From assembly GCA_944472155.2 (NCBI GenBank), contig OX235279.1:122628110-122692109 (forward strand): 64,000 nucleotides of DNA. The letters run 5' to 3'. Both the position numbers and the translations under genes were made by a program. The notes under the pieces were generated by a model. That model saw only the letters and a program-made list of their open reading frames with translations, searched no databases and was not told the origin of the DNA. Below, in pieces: positions 23,105-35,170 of this stretch (its first letter is position 1; each line of letters begins with the position of its first letter). Source of the DNA: Trichobilharzia szidati. Taxonomy: Eukaryota; Platyhelminthes; Trematoda; Strigeidida; Schistosomatidae.

Positions 23105-23302
23105 TGTAGCGGTAAATAATTCCCCAAAATTATTGACCACAGCAATCATCACTCAACATTGGGTGCTGACCCTCACTGTGTAAGTCGACTTGTTTAGCTG
23201 AAGGCTTCCGGTCAAGCATCCCCGCCATTTGGTACTCCGTCGTGTCACGTGCGTGCACGATTACTAGCTAGCTAAGCATTCACTTCAACCCGCGATTTGG
23301 GT
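23105..23302 (+). repeat. Truncated Gypsy LTR (same family as 2380-2729)
   Basis: It starts TGTAGCGGTAAATAATTCCC and follows the LTR at 2380-2729 (reverse complement) for about 198 bases, to near CCGCGATTTGG, then stops. It inserted in, and now caps, the LINE-C fragment. Confidence 0.8.
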
Positions 23303-23329
23303 ACAGTATTTTCTACTTCGATATTTCTC

Positions 23330-23965
23330 ACTCACATTGTCTGGTATCCTTTGTTTCTTGCGAATTAACTGTGACAAGCTGTGGCAATAATATGCTTCAT
23401 TAACGAGTATTTTTTCTAGAATTTCATCTCAGGTAATCAGTGCGATCGGAAGCAGCACATAAGGTAAGAAGCTGCGAACGCATTAGAAGAGTTTCAAAAG
23501 GCGAGGACCTTATTTATCGCTAACAGTGACAACCTTCTCCACATACCATTATGTGGTTACGTTCACATGCAGAAGAAAAAAATTGGCGAATTAGACACTG
23601 CATAGTAATGAGACATATTTGTGTATCTTTCATCTAGCCTGTATGTTTCGCTCTAATATTTTTGTCCCTCAGACCACTAACAAAGTATTGTCAAATGTTT
23701 CCTTTTAGTATGATTCGATGGCACAATTACCGGCAGTTAATGATATTATGTATGCGGAATATTGACGATATTTTCTGCACCATTAATGTGCTCCACATTT
23801 CAAAAGAAGTGTAAACTATGATGACTGAGTTTGTTGAATACTTAAGTCATGCATGTTAATCATGTAAATGCTTAATTTACGTAAGTGAATTTAATCTGTA
23901 TCACTTTTAGGAATGTCAAGTCGTAATGAGGCCTGTCAATTAATTAAATTCATTGGAAGCAGATG
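23330..23965 (+). repeat. Repeat block E, copy 1
   Basis: Collinear with 55305-55962 at perhaps 75% identity by eye. Anchors include TTTTTGTCCCTCAGAC, CAAAGTATTGTCAA, GGCAGTTAATGATATT and GAATTTAATCTGTATCACTT. No coding capacity is recognised. Confidence 0.7.
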
Positions 23966-24032
23966 TTACTGTTTACATTTTACAATTTATTTAGGATAGT
24001 ATACTAAATAGCCTATAGTCTATATGCCTGTG

Positions 24033-26679
24033 TTAATCCTTTCGATTTGTTGCACACTGGAGGTCCAATCTCGCCTTGATTGTATCAACGGATGGCGCTG
24101 ATACGACGTGTTCCGATAGGGAGTTCCAACGGTTCACAATTCGATGAGAAAAACGGATCTCCAGACGCAGACGATTCGACCGTGGTTTTTGAACCTTGAG
24201 GTGATGTCCTCGCAATTGGTTGGTGCTAGAATGAAGAAATAAATTAGATAAATTAGCTCCAAAATCATTTCTTATGATACGGTATGCTAGTATTAGGTCA
24301 CCCCTAAGTCGTCTGTATGACAGTGGAAATAAACCCAGTCGACCTAACCTCTCCTCATATGAGAGGGTTGAGAAACCCTTTATTAGCTTAGTTCCTACTC
24401 TTTGCACCCTTTCTTATAAGTCTATTTCGTATTTGAAACACGGGCTCGCTACCTGGATCCCATATTCCAAATGAGGTCTGATGTAAGTCGGATATAATAT
24501 ACGAAATATATCAGCGTCTAAGTTCGCAAAAGCCTTGCGTATGGCCCATAATATTCGAAAACCCTTAGTGGCTGCAGCTCTACAGTTTGTTGCTGTTTTC
24601 AAGTCATGCTGCACAACCACTCCCAAGTCCTTGTACTCAGTGACCACTGGGAGAGTAATGCCATTCATTGAGTAATTGTGCACGTGACTATGAGATACAT
24701 GCATAACTACACTCTTGCTTAAGTTAACCTCCAAGGCCCACTGCTTACACCAATCACTTAACAAGTTTAAATCTCCCTGCAAAGCAAGTTGATCACTGTC
24801 ATCGTGTAAAGCCCTCCATACCTTGATGTCATCAGCAAACAGTAAGCAGGATGACTTAACTTCCGATGGAATCTCATTAACATAAATCAGGAAAAGAAGT
24901 GGGCCTAGAATTGTACCCTGAGGAACGCCACTCTTAACCGATTCCCATGTTGATAAAACCCCGTTAACTCGTACTCTTTGTCTTCTGTCCTTTAGAAAGT
25001 GATTATTATTATTATTATTGAATCCAGTCGACAGCCACTTTATTGATTCCCAGACTACCTAACTTTACTAGAAGACCTGAATGAGAAACCCTGTCAAACT
25101 CCTTGCTAAGGTCGATGAATATGGCATCCACCGGTATATTAGCATCAGCTGAGCTTGCCCAACTTTCTCTGGCCAAAAGAAGGTTGGTCAAGCAAGAATG
25201 ACCTGCTCTAAAGCCATGCTGTTCCACAGCGAAAAGTTTGTTTCCTTCAATGAACTGAATGATAGCATCACGAATTATTCTTTCTAGTAGTTTAACAACA
25301 ATACTGGTCAAACTAACAGGACGATAGTTCTGAACTAAGTTTCTAGATCCGGTTTTGAAGACCGGACTAATGATGGCATCTTTCCAGTCTCTTGGACGTT
25401 TAGACTGGTCCAGAGACATATTGAAGATTACCGACAATGACTCGGCTATGTTTTCAGCCAATGCTGTTAATATACGTGGGTGGAGTTCATCAGGGCCACT
25501 GAACTTACCAGGATTGAGCCTTAGAAGCCACTTTAGGACAGTATCCTTTCCAATGTATAAGGGTGCCATTTTCAAGTTACCTTCTGGAAAAGTTACAAAG
25601 CTGGTATCAATATTATCAGAGAATACTTGACTAAAGTGCTTGGACAAAGCCTCAGCCTTAGTCAAGTTATCCTCAGCCATGTTTGTCTGGTAATCTTCAA
25701 GCATAAGAGGTGGGATAGCATCACTCTTACGTGTTCTTCTCTTGATATATGAGAAGAGTCTTTTCGGGCAGCCTGGTGAACTTTTAACTAACTGGGTTTC
25801 GTAAGCTATCCTTGACTGGTGAATCAAAGTTTTACACTGGTTTCTGGTTTCACAGTATTTCAGCCGGAACTGCTGTAGCCCAGTAGAAACAAAGAGATTC
25901 CAGAACCTTTTTCTCCGTCTTAGGAGTGTTATAGCTTGTCTATTTATCCATGGTGGCCGATTTGTTGGCCTTTTAGGAACCCTCCAGGGAATGAAATCAG
26001 TGGTAACCCTCTCAAGTGTATTCTTAAATCTGTCCCATTCATCTTCAATGGATGAGACCATATTGACTGACCAGTCGGCAGTTGAAGCACGCTCCTTTAT
26101 TGCGACTATGTCAGCATGCCAAACACTAGGTCGGGATTTGGGTTGAAAACTGACTAAATTGCCAGCCCTTAAGTTAAAATCTAACACCCCATGATCACTG
26201 TTTGCTAGATGTGGATGAATAACTAGACCATCCACGTCGTCGTTGTCATGAGTAAGCACTAAGTCCAGCAAGGAAGATCCTTGGGTAGAACCGAATCTTG
26301 TACTACCTAAGACATGTTGTGTCAGGGCATTTTCCATGGTAGTCAAGAGTAACCGGCTGTCAAACTTATTAGCGGATCCTGGAGATGTGACAGCTACCCA
26401 GTCTATATGAGGTGCGCTAAAATCACCTAGAATAAGACAGCTATTGTGTTTACTCCATTGTTTGAGGTGATCTAAAATAAATTCATCTCACTGACAATAG
26501 GGACTTCTATACAGAACTCCAATGAGTCGAGTGCCAGTTGCAAAGCTTACTTCACAGCTAATTACCTCACTTGTCCCACTGTCATGCGCTTCAGATTTCA
26601 CGGAACGAACATGTAGGGAGTATTTGATGTACAGAGCAACCCCGCCACCTCTACGACCCTTAACCCTGTCGCTGAGCAA
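24033..26679 (-). pseudogene. LINE-D ORF2: endonuclease and reverse transcriptase, broken
   Basis: Endonuclease: begins within the domain at GFSCLLSDRVKGRRGGGVAL and lacks the N-terminal catalytic part; a stop near 26488 is followed by the C-terminal part with LLDLVLTHDND and NSDHGVLDFNL. Reverse transcriptase: PVSLTSIVVKLLERIIRD, QHGFRAGHSCLTNL, AIFIDLSKEFDRVSH. At 25003-25018 an AAT repeat introduces stops. The frame then resumes with GVPQGTILGPLLF and LLFADDIKVW (about 24820-24930), and the C-terminal region at 24782-24414 and 24407-24033 (LSYRRLRGDLILAYRII). One further stop separates the last two pieces. Inactive as it stands. Confidence 0.85.
25003..25018. repeat. ATT microsatellite inside the LINE-D reverse transcriptase
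   Basis: Five to six ATT units interrupt an otherwise continuous coding region, between AVDWIQ and the residues before GVPQG. Confidence 0.8.
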
Positions 26680-26683
26680 GCAA

Positions 26684-27772
26684 CTAAATCCGCATACGTT
26701 TCCAAGACCTGACTATTTGAAAACCCACCAGTGTAAGGTTAGTCTCACCATTTTTACGTCTTGTTTCTAGCTGGGACAAAACTTCTTTTCGTTTAAGTCT
26801 GTCTTTAAGAGATAAATCAGGTCTGACTGAAATTCCTGACCCAGCAAGGTTGTGTACATTAGCCAGTAGATGATTCCGTTCATCAGGAGAACCTAAGACT
26901 ACTTTAAGCAACCTACGCTGATTAGAACATTCATCATCTCTTTTGCCTATTCTAATCAGCTTTTTAATCGATACTCCAGGGAAATTCGCTGGGAGCATCT
27001 TCCTTATAATACTACTCACTAATTTAAGGTCGTGATCGTGCCTTTTCACGGGATCAGATTCTTTGGAATCTTCTAAATTTCCAACAATTATGTTAGAGTC
27101 TAAGGAGAGCTTGTCATATTTAGCAGTGGCTACGCCTTTTCTCACCACTAGTGATGCAGCCTGGCTACAGGTGACAGACGTTTGCCTACCATCAATATTA
27201 CTATATTTCTTCCGATTGCTTATTTTTGTTACCCACTTATCATCTGCCTGCAGTTGCTTCTCAGGGCTGCTGCAGTTTTCGATGGTACAATCAAGATCAG
27301 TGTCTGCACCACCTTCATGGTGAACTTCGCTTACAGTGTTCTCTGGTGCTGAGATGCTGTTTACGGCTTCCGTTTTGTTACCTTTTCGCTTACTAAGACG
27401 CTTCGAACGCCTAGTAGGTTTTACTTCCGGGGTAACTGGGATAGTAACCGCTGGTGTGGTAACATTCATTATGGCACTTACTGCGTCATCTTCAGACGGG
27501 CAGTCCGTGTCACTCTTACTAGCCACGCTATCATCAGGAAGTTCCATGGCTTTAGACAGTAGTTCGTGAGCCTCCCTTATTAAAGTCATCTTTGGGGAGC
27601 AACACATTCTGCACATCCAGTGGGATGTTGGAGCACTACAACGTTTGTATGCAGCTGGACATAATCTAGTACACATCTTATGATGCCACTTTTTACAGTT
27701 ATTACACTGCATTCCATCATCTACCAAAAAATAACACTCCGCCGTATTACATTTATGTGATACTTTTGACAT
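26684..27772 (-). CDS. LINE-D ORF1 protein (zinc-finger, RNA-binding-type)
   Basis: 362 residues with no internal stop. The N-terminus has a PHD-like cysteine/histidine cluster at residues 8-57 (CNNCKKWHHKMC, then CRMCC), typical of CR1-like ORF1 proteins, which bind element RNA. The middle is charged and low in complexity, with a basic patch RRSKRLSKRKGNK. The C-terminal half carries NIIVGNLEDSKESD and later VRPDLSLKDRLKRKEVL and NGETNLTLVGFQIVRSW. That last motif recurs as a relic at about 2095-2250. The normal end is lost: after VRSWKR the sequence jumps into endonuclease coding DNA in another frame. Confidence 0.8.
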   Translation of the reverse strand: MSKVSHKCNTAECYFLVDDGMQCNNCKKWHHKMCTRLCPAAYKRCSAPTSHWMCRMCCSPKMTLIREAHELLSKAMELPDDSVASKSDTDCPSEDDAVSAIMNVTTPAVTIPVTPEVKPTRRSKRLSKRKGNKTEAVNSISAPENTVSEVHHEGGADTDLDCTIENCSSPEKQLQADDKWVTKISNRKKYSNIDGRQTSVTCSQAASLVVRKGVATAKYDKLSLDSNIIVGNLEDSKESDPVKRHDHDLKLVSSIIRKMLPANFPGVSIKKLIRIGKRDDECSNQRRLLKVVLGSPDERNHLLANVHNLAGSGISVRPDLSLKDRLKRKEVLSQLETRRKNGETNLTLVGFQIVRSWKRMRI

Positions 27773-27954
27773 AATGAACTTCTACTGGAAACAGCCAAGA
27801 CAATTCACTCAATATAGACTATATAAGTGTTTAAAATCAAAACTTAACAGACAAAAGTAAAGTTAAAGTTTTAAAAAATGTTCTTGAAGTGAATAACATA
27901 ACAAAAACAGCAATTTGTCAAATACGTGAAAAAAGCACTATTTTGTCAGGTTCG

Positions 27955-28270
27955 GACAAAGACGTCCGAAAAATACTGAAGAGTGTTTTACGAATTATAA
28001 CCAGATACATTTGCATAATCAGCTGTAGGAATTGATTCTAAATACAACAGCAAGTGAAGGTAAGTTCGCTCATTCACTTATAACCTTGCAGATATTCGTT
28101 TTTCCAGTTCGTGATAGCGGATAACTTCGGATGTGGGCATACAGTTCTGTTTACTTGAATTGCGAAGGATTTAAAGGTGACACGATTTCGACACTGGGAA
28201 GTTTCCGTCGAATAATGGGAGATACTTCCCAAACGAAGACTTTCATCTTTGACTGTGCACATCTCATACA
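27955..28270 (+). repeat. Repeat block D, copy 1
   Basis: Collinear with 55980-56275. Anchors are GAGTGTTTTACGA, CCAGATACA, AGGAATTGATTC, GACCTTGCAGATATT-like, and AAGACTTTCATCTT. Roughly 80% identical by eye; non-coding. Confidence 0.7.
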
Positions 28271-31119
28271 TGTTAATAAACTTGTATGCGTTACAGCGAA
28301 ATAAAATTTTCTATCTAATATTCTTGTGTTCTACTTGATATACTTGCAGTGGGAGTGCGACATGCTAGACCGGTACTCTCTAGGACATGAACTCGTTACT
28401 ACACATAAGTGTAAATCTGTAGGAACACTATCGATCGGTATAAGTGGTGAATGATAAGTACTTTAGGCAAGCCTAAACCTCTGTCCAAGGTTACGCGATT
28501 ACGTCTCTTAGTCATAGGTAAATCTGTAGGGACCAATGACAAAAATACCTAACTTCAGTATTTGAAAAATAAGAATAGAACTTAGGCACTGCAGTGGAGT
28601 TCGATTTCGTATAAGGTTAAGTGTATTCAAATGTAGTGCATTGCTATTATTTCACTTAAAGCATAATGTCAATCCAAATGACTACGGGTGCTAACGTATA
28701 GTGTAAGACGAAGTGTACACGAGACGAATAATTGAATAGGTTGAACTGTAGCAATCGTAGTGAGATTTCGCTTACGTTGAATTATGCCAACAATTACTTT
28801 CTCAGGTCTCATTGATCAGTCAGGCCTCCATCTCGTCATGATGACAAATTTAGTTTCACTCAGATAGAATAAGAAAAGTGTGGTAAGCAGGATGTTAAAT
28901 ATATTTGATGAAAAATAATAACAAGTAAATGTCTTTACACAATTGTCTTCCGTAATTATTTCGGCGATGTCGAATTGCTGTGACCAGGTTGATTGACGTT
29001 TCCGGACATCTGCCAATAAGTGAATAAAGTGTACTTTTTAAATCGCTGAAGTTAGAGAAAAGTAATGTAAAAGTTAAACGCTTTATATTTGCCTACTTTT
29101 GCTGAAAAAGGCTCATTCTCCTTTCTCATTCTTTGGTCATGACACCATTCTTCTGTGGTTTTCACTGTCACACGCATTGTTCATCTTCTAAAGTATAGCA
29201 CCAAGCAAATAATAATAATTTAATATGTCGTATAAACGGGTGTTTACAAGGAATGCATGTCATTTCTACAGGCGCAATAAGTTATGTCATAAATTGCAAT
29301 CGTGAAGTATCATAAATTAATACCTTTTCAAAAGTTTAGATTGTTCAATTACTGTACAAGCAATTAGAACAGGTTATCATAAGTGTTAAAGTGTAAACCC
29401 TTCACAATGACTACCTTATATTTGGGTAAGTGTTATGCCCTCACGTGATTAAAAGCTATTTCAGGAGGAGAACAACATCCTGAGAAACTGCACAAATGGC
29501 ATAAAACACAATTATCGATAACGCGTCATTGAAAGTCCACCTACAAGATATATACGGCAAGTGTGTAGTGGACCTAGTAGCTAGGTAAGTATATAAACGC
29601 AATTAAAAGGAGAGAACAAGTACTAACAAATACGTATATATAAAATATTCGGTTCACTTAAGTTAATATACACAAAAAAAGGACTGAGGTTATTTGAAGA
29701 AAACTATAACAGTCACAAAATACACAAATTATAGACGTACGAAATTATAGGAATGTAATTGTCCTTCTCTTGATTATACAAATTCTCCACTACAACTTAG
29801 CGCTGTCCCCCGTCGGAAGTCTCCACGTAGAGTAAGGCAGATAGGAGCGAAGTTCTCGAAGGGGATGTGTCAACCAGTGCGAGACAGCGTTGGTCAGCAG
29901 ATGTGCTGGGCGAGCAGCCGGAGAGAGAGCGAACGATTCGTTCCTTGCGCGCGGTTCAAGGTTTCAGGTTGAATTCCTTCCTTTTTTCCGTGAACATATA
30001 ATTTGATATGTTTTCAGGTCGCCACAAGTGGCTATAAAGTCCTTGGAATGGTAGTATAACTTTACAATGCTTAATGCCAACCATATCGGTGTAAGCATGG
30101 AAACTATGACGTTTTCGATGAAAATACAGCTTCGTTCAAACACTGGTGTTGTCGTGTTTCTAACCAAAGCAACCAGACTTTAAGCAAGCAACCAATAGGC
30201 ACAAAGAATAAGTCTCAGCTTTAATAAATGCTTATCCAGTTAAGATAAAACGGAGTGTAATAGTGCGTAAATAAAACGACTATCGTGAAGTAGATGAGTG
30301 ATATTTCAGTGACAAGTAAATTGAAAGATCTGCAAACTTAGAATTCGTAAGACAACCTAACATGTAATATCTCTCACGAATTTCTGTAGGGCCTATGGGG
30401 TAGCCTTGATGTTTTGCCGTCATTCTGAACTTTGGAAAGATGATTTACAAATGTAAAAGGTAATAATCATCGAAACTGCAGTAATATTTTCTAGCTGTTC
30501 GGAATTTTTTCCTTTGATGGAGTTCCTTATCAACAGTTTGCAGTATTCATAGTCAGTTTATAGGAAACTTTATTCTTTCTTCATCTTCACCAACTGTCCC
30601 TTCACGCACAATAGCATGCAGTAACTACATACACTCAAGCATTGTAACCTCAAAATCACAAAATCTCTACAGATAACTTGTTTAATAACAAATGCTTTAA
30701 AGATATGAGCCATAAGTGCACCTTCCATATCCTTCATAGCCACAAGTAATTCATTGATGATCTCAGAATAACTTAGTGATCTGAGAATGAATAATGATTA
30801 AGACTGATATAACTTAATCAGCAGATGTGGTAGTTGTAGAGCAAAGCTGCTAGCTACTATTCTACAGAAAGCTGACACTAATTTTCGGCAGTGTGACATT
30901 TTAGGAGGACCGTCTATACTATTATTCTTACCCCAATCCACACTGATATCAAGATAATTTGATGCCATGTTATTCATTGAGCAATTACGGCCTCCCGAAA
31001 TTCCGTGCGACAATGTAAATTAAACTAGTACCACATCTTCGCCTGAGTAATTTTTACTAAGAACTTCATCGAAATGCATATAATCACTAGGAAATTCAGC
31101 AGATTCAGATTCAGATTGT
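28271..31119. other. Intergenic with repeat G and small relics
   Basis: 28568-28680 looks like a decayed end of the foldback family (AACTTAGGCACTGCAGTGG). 29205-29300 on the minus strand is a LINE 3' tail ending in ATT units. 29400-29555 and 30060-30240 on the minus strand together match 36855-37170 (repeat G). Between them, about 29556-29990, is a less AT-rich insertion of unknown nature. Confidence 0.5.
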
Positions 31120-31615
31120 CTCATTCATCGTATGATCTCTTTGACGTGTTACGGAATATTCCAACCACCACGGATAATAATAAAAGTGTTCAACATCCTC
31201 AAAACGCACATCTTACTCATGTCTGTGGGCTATTTCTCTTTCAAATGCCCGATTCTCATAGAATGACTGCCAGGAAAACAACCACTGTCTGTAGTCAATT
31301 TGCAACCTAATGATCTATAAAAACTCGCAAATAACAAAGCTTTAAGGCTTCAGAACGCAAATAATAGTCTTTCCATCCGAAATTTCTTATAAATTATGAC
31401 GTTTTTAGTAATAAACCATCTGGGATATCAAGACAACTTTACCCAATAATACGGACACAATACAGAAAAACATTGCTCTTTTCGGCTACAGAAGCCTAAA
31501 ACTAGTCAAATATAATCTACTTTTGCAAAACTGAACGATTATAACGCTTCTACAGGCGTGAACGCGATAACCCATACGGAACGCGATAATACATCACGAT
31601 AACGTTTATCCTCAC
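31120..31615 (+). repeat. Repeat block F, copy 1
   Basis: Collinear with 61205-61700. Anchors are CATCGTATGAT, TGGGCTCATT/TGGGCTATTT-type positions, GCAAATAACAAAGCTTTAAG, CTGGGATATCAAG and ACAGAAGCCTAAAACT. No coding function is recognised. Confidence 0.7.
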
Positions 31616-32097
31616 CTGTTCCTACCAATTTACTTGTTCATGTGGGCGTGATATATAAGTCGTTCTATGAGTGTTTTATCCAAAATAGTCAAAGAACACT
31701 ATTCCGCTTGGCTAAGAAGATGTAACAGTGGACCAATAAAGAGTGCTCCAAATGTACGTATAGTGAACAGTGGTCACTCAATATGCACGGAGAATTCATT
31801 CAAAGTCATGTACAAAGTCAAAAGAAGCCTCTCGTGAACTTTAAGCTTTCGTATACTTTGCATTGCCGAGGCCTAAGCGATCCGGATGGGAAACCCTGAT
31901 TTATGTACACAGAAGAAACTTCTCCATATCCACCTTGTACCTTGGGTATAATCCAAGTTCTACGACTTTATTAATAATGTTTTTTCTTTTTTTGTTTTTG
32001 AATTTTTCTGTGGCATCTCAGTAACATCTTCTTCTTAGCGAACCCTTTACTTACTCTTTCTGTATATTACTTAATTTATTTTATTATTATTATTTTT

Positions 32098-33027
32098 GCA
32101 ACACAGACGGCACTGAAATAGAAACTAAATCGGAAATTAAATACCTAGGTGTCATTCTATCTGCTGATCTCTCCTGGTCGTCTCATATCTTAGCAATTTC
32201 TAAGAAAATATTCCGTCTTACCTTCTACATTAAGAAGTTAAAACATTCTGGTATTACCCAACCCTTACTCCTACAATTCGTTAATTCTCGCATCCTGCCT
32301 ATTATTCTCTATTGTTCCCCCTTAGATTTTCCCGGGCTACTGAAGAAAGACTATAACATATTACGCAGGATGTTAAATGTTGTCAGCAGGGTAAGCAACG
32401 TGCCACTTAACCAGCTTGTTAATATTCTGGTTGACAGGCACATGGACTCATGTGAAAAATGGGCCAAGTCCATTTTATCTAACTCACACCATCCTCTTCA
32501 CTCACAACTCTCCCCTTGCATCTCACCAGGTAAAACCAGAAGCCAATATAGAAAACTATATGCTCGCACCAGCAAGTACAAAAACTCGACCATACCCTAC
32601 TTAGCTCGTGTTCTGTGCGATAAAGAAAGCATTAGGCGTGACACCTATAATTCATTAAATAGTCAGTAGTACAACTGGATCTCGTCTTTCCAACTCACTT
32701 CATCAATACGTACAACATCTTCTTTCTTTCTTTTCCTTTTCTCTCTCTTCTTTTTCCCTTATGTGCTGCTTTGTTTCTTTCTCTCGCTTACGCCAGTTAA
32801 TATGACAGCTCCCACTTTTCTAACACCTTCAAACACTGTTTCAGCTTTACCTTTGCTACTGACATGCCAATGTATTGTTGTAATAATGAACTGTGGTTTC
32901 CTCAGTCTATGTAGAATTCTATTTATTGATAATATACTAACTGGATGCAGTACTGTAGTAAAAATGCTGAGAATTCCATTCTGTATCACAAGTACTGTTT
33001 TGGAATAAAGCAAATTATTATTATTAA
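32098..33027 (+). pseudogene. 5'-truncated LINE (LINE-B, copy 2)
   Basis: The open frame encodes the region after the reverse transcriptase palm: KYLGVILSADLSWSSHI, YIKKLKHSGI, LQFVNSRILPIILYCSPLDF, then a cysteine-containing C-terminus ending SIRRDTYNSLNSQ at 32669. The 3' untranslated part ends GGAATAAAGCAAATTATTATTATT at about 33025. The copy begins directly after an ATT-rich stretch (32075-32095), so 5' truncation into a microsatellite target is likely. It matches 7431-8214 in layout. Confidence 0.75.
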
Positions 33028-34924
33028 GTGTCTCCATTAACATTCTGTTCCATATGACACAACCCTGGTCAATACTTCCCAATCTTCACCCACCCCCTCT
33101 AGTTGCAATTTTGATCATTCATCACATGACGTAAACGGTAACCTTAACTAATCTTATTTAATTTTTGTTTGAAAATCCTAACGTACACAAACAAAATAAT
33201 TATATATAAATGCGACTGTACACCTAAGTGAATGAATTCGCCGAAAAGAGACTCTTGGCTGAACTTTGTTGTTCTTATATTCATATTTTATTTATGCCTG
33301 ATTTGAACTTTGAACCTTATTCAATAATATTCGCATTCCGGTTACATTGAAACATTATGTTTCCTCATATATGGAAATTTAGTTCCTGTCGCATAACCTA
33401 GAGGACATGTTTATTGCGCAGGCTGAGTACTAATGGTGGCCAATTCTTGGCTTTGTGCAAGAAGACACACCAGTGAATGATATTCAGGAATTTAAAACGC
33501 GCTCTAAGTGGTAATGATAACTTCCACAGTCAACTCTTTTCTGTATATCATCCAGAAATATCTGGTTTCAGGGAGTTGTCTTTAGATGTGACTACAGGCT
33601 TTCCATTGGATTGGATGATCCTTGTACTTTTAAGTCTAATCAGTAGGCTGATCTCATTTCGCCAGGAGCAAATAAAAACTGAAAGAGGTACGTATGTCTA
33701 ACATTTATACACACAGTTGAGGCAAGGTTTCTAGAACACTCTACCTTGGCATCCTTTGATTTACAAGAGAATTTCAGAACACAAAACTTTAAGTATCGTC
33801 AGGCGGGTTAGATGCTTTTTTGTAGTTAATATCAGTATGATTTAGTTTCATCCATTTATTGTATGCATAAGTTTATTTTTCTGCCAATGAAGCCGCATCA
33901 CTGCCTCATACGTTAGCCTGAAGCTTAGGAATTGTTTGTATAAGTGTATTGTGGTTATAATCCATTGATATTCATTTTGTATAACAATCTCTGAAGGCGA
34001 TATTATACCAAGAAGTGCATCACGCAATCCAAAGGCTGATTACCTTTTTTAATTCCACACATCCTTAGGATTCTGCGAGGAAATCTGACACCATATTCAT
34101 GCACACTGAAAAGACCAAATCTCTTATACATAATATATGAATCCTTTGTCTAAATCCTAGTGCATATAGGAACTGACGAGGTGATCGTAGACGACATTAT
34201 GCCTGCTAATGACTGGAACATAGCATTTCGAACGAAGTTTGAAAGCTGAAATAGTTTAGGGCGTTTAACCAACTCACAGACTTGAGGAAAGGACGATGTT
34301 GTTAACATGAACCGTCTAAGATAGCATAGGATTATCCCACGGTGACTCGTCTTCTCTTAGTATTGTAGCTTCACGGATTAGCTATGACTATAACTGTAGT
34401 ATCAATCAAGTAGTCAAAGTTTTTGACATAGTTATAACAAAAGTACAGGGTGCGATTTTTAACTTTGTGGAATAGACAGTAACTTTAAAATTCAAATCAA
34501 CCACCATATTTTAAAGTCTAAGGTTAGCAGAGGTTGTATTGTGTAGTATACTGGAGACGTCGTGTGTAGGCGTACAGATAACGATTATGCGATTCCAGAT
34601 GTTGTTGATGAGGAATGAAAACCTTAGGTTTATTTAGTTATGATAAGACACACTAGTATTTCGTGGCTGAATTATTTATTTGACAAAATGACGTGCAGTC
34701 ACAGCAAAATATGAAAACCCTTACGCTGAGTTTCCACTTTGCCAATGTTATTCGTATTCTTCTCCTTTTTCCTGAACCCTATGCTTTCTATATCATTTCA
34801 CTATGATGTTCATTTATCCTATTCAGAACCTAATCTGTGGTTCCACTAGTCAGGATTATTTCAGAAGACGTCAATTGCATACCACTTACAAATGCTTGTC
34901 AGTACCACACGCCACATGATGATA
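33028..34924. other. Intergenic, nothing recognised
   Basis: AT-rich DNA. The open frame at 33477-33701 has a hydrophobic segment but no family signature, repeat partner or splice context in the window. Confidence 0.4.
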
Positions 34925-35170
34925 TTTATACTACATTCATCTGATGTCTGGGTTTTTTGTTAATGCGAAGACAATATTTCTATATCTCTTTATGTGTTGC
35001 ACAAACATTCTATTTAGCAGACTGTTCCGACTGACTCTAATGTCAGAAAGAACAACCAAACTGTAAATTCAGCATACATTGAAATATGTGTGATTTATAT
35101 CATAACTTATCCATGCCTGTACAATTGGTATGTTCCTGCATAAACAGGAATAAATTTATTTTATTATGAA
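34925..35170 (+). repeat. 'Tail' LINE family: 3'-end copy
   Basis: Shares TTTTTTGTTAATGCGAAG and CTTATCCATGCCTGTACAA and ends AACAGGAATAAATTTATTTT. Its closest relative here is the minus-strand copy at 45218-45490. Confidence 0.7.

Larger units (their letters stand above)
23968..27945 (-). mobile_element. CR1-like LINE (LINE-D), internally deleted
   Basis: A nearly full-length non-LTR retrotransposon with ORF1 (26684-27772) and a broken ORF2 (24033-26679). It lies between blocks E and D, which are adjacent at 55962-55980 in the paralogous locus, so it inserted after that block duplicated. The ends are set by comparison with that locus and are approximate. A deletion has fused the end of ORF1 to the middle of the endonuclease, and an AAT repeat breaks the reverse transcriptase. 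Confidence 0.85.

Noticed and set aside
29556..29990. Possible solo LTR (starts TGTGTAG, ends GGTTCA)
   Set aside because: No target duplication at the proposed ends and no second copy in the window.
33477..33701. Hydrophobic open frame as a small membrane protein gene
   Set aside because: No start context, partner or splice evidence. Expected by chance in AT-rich DNA.
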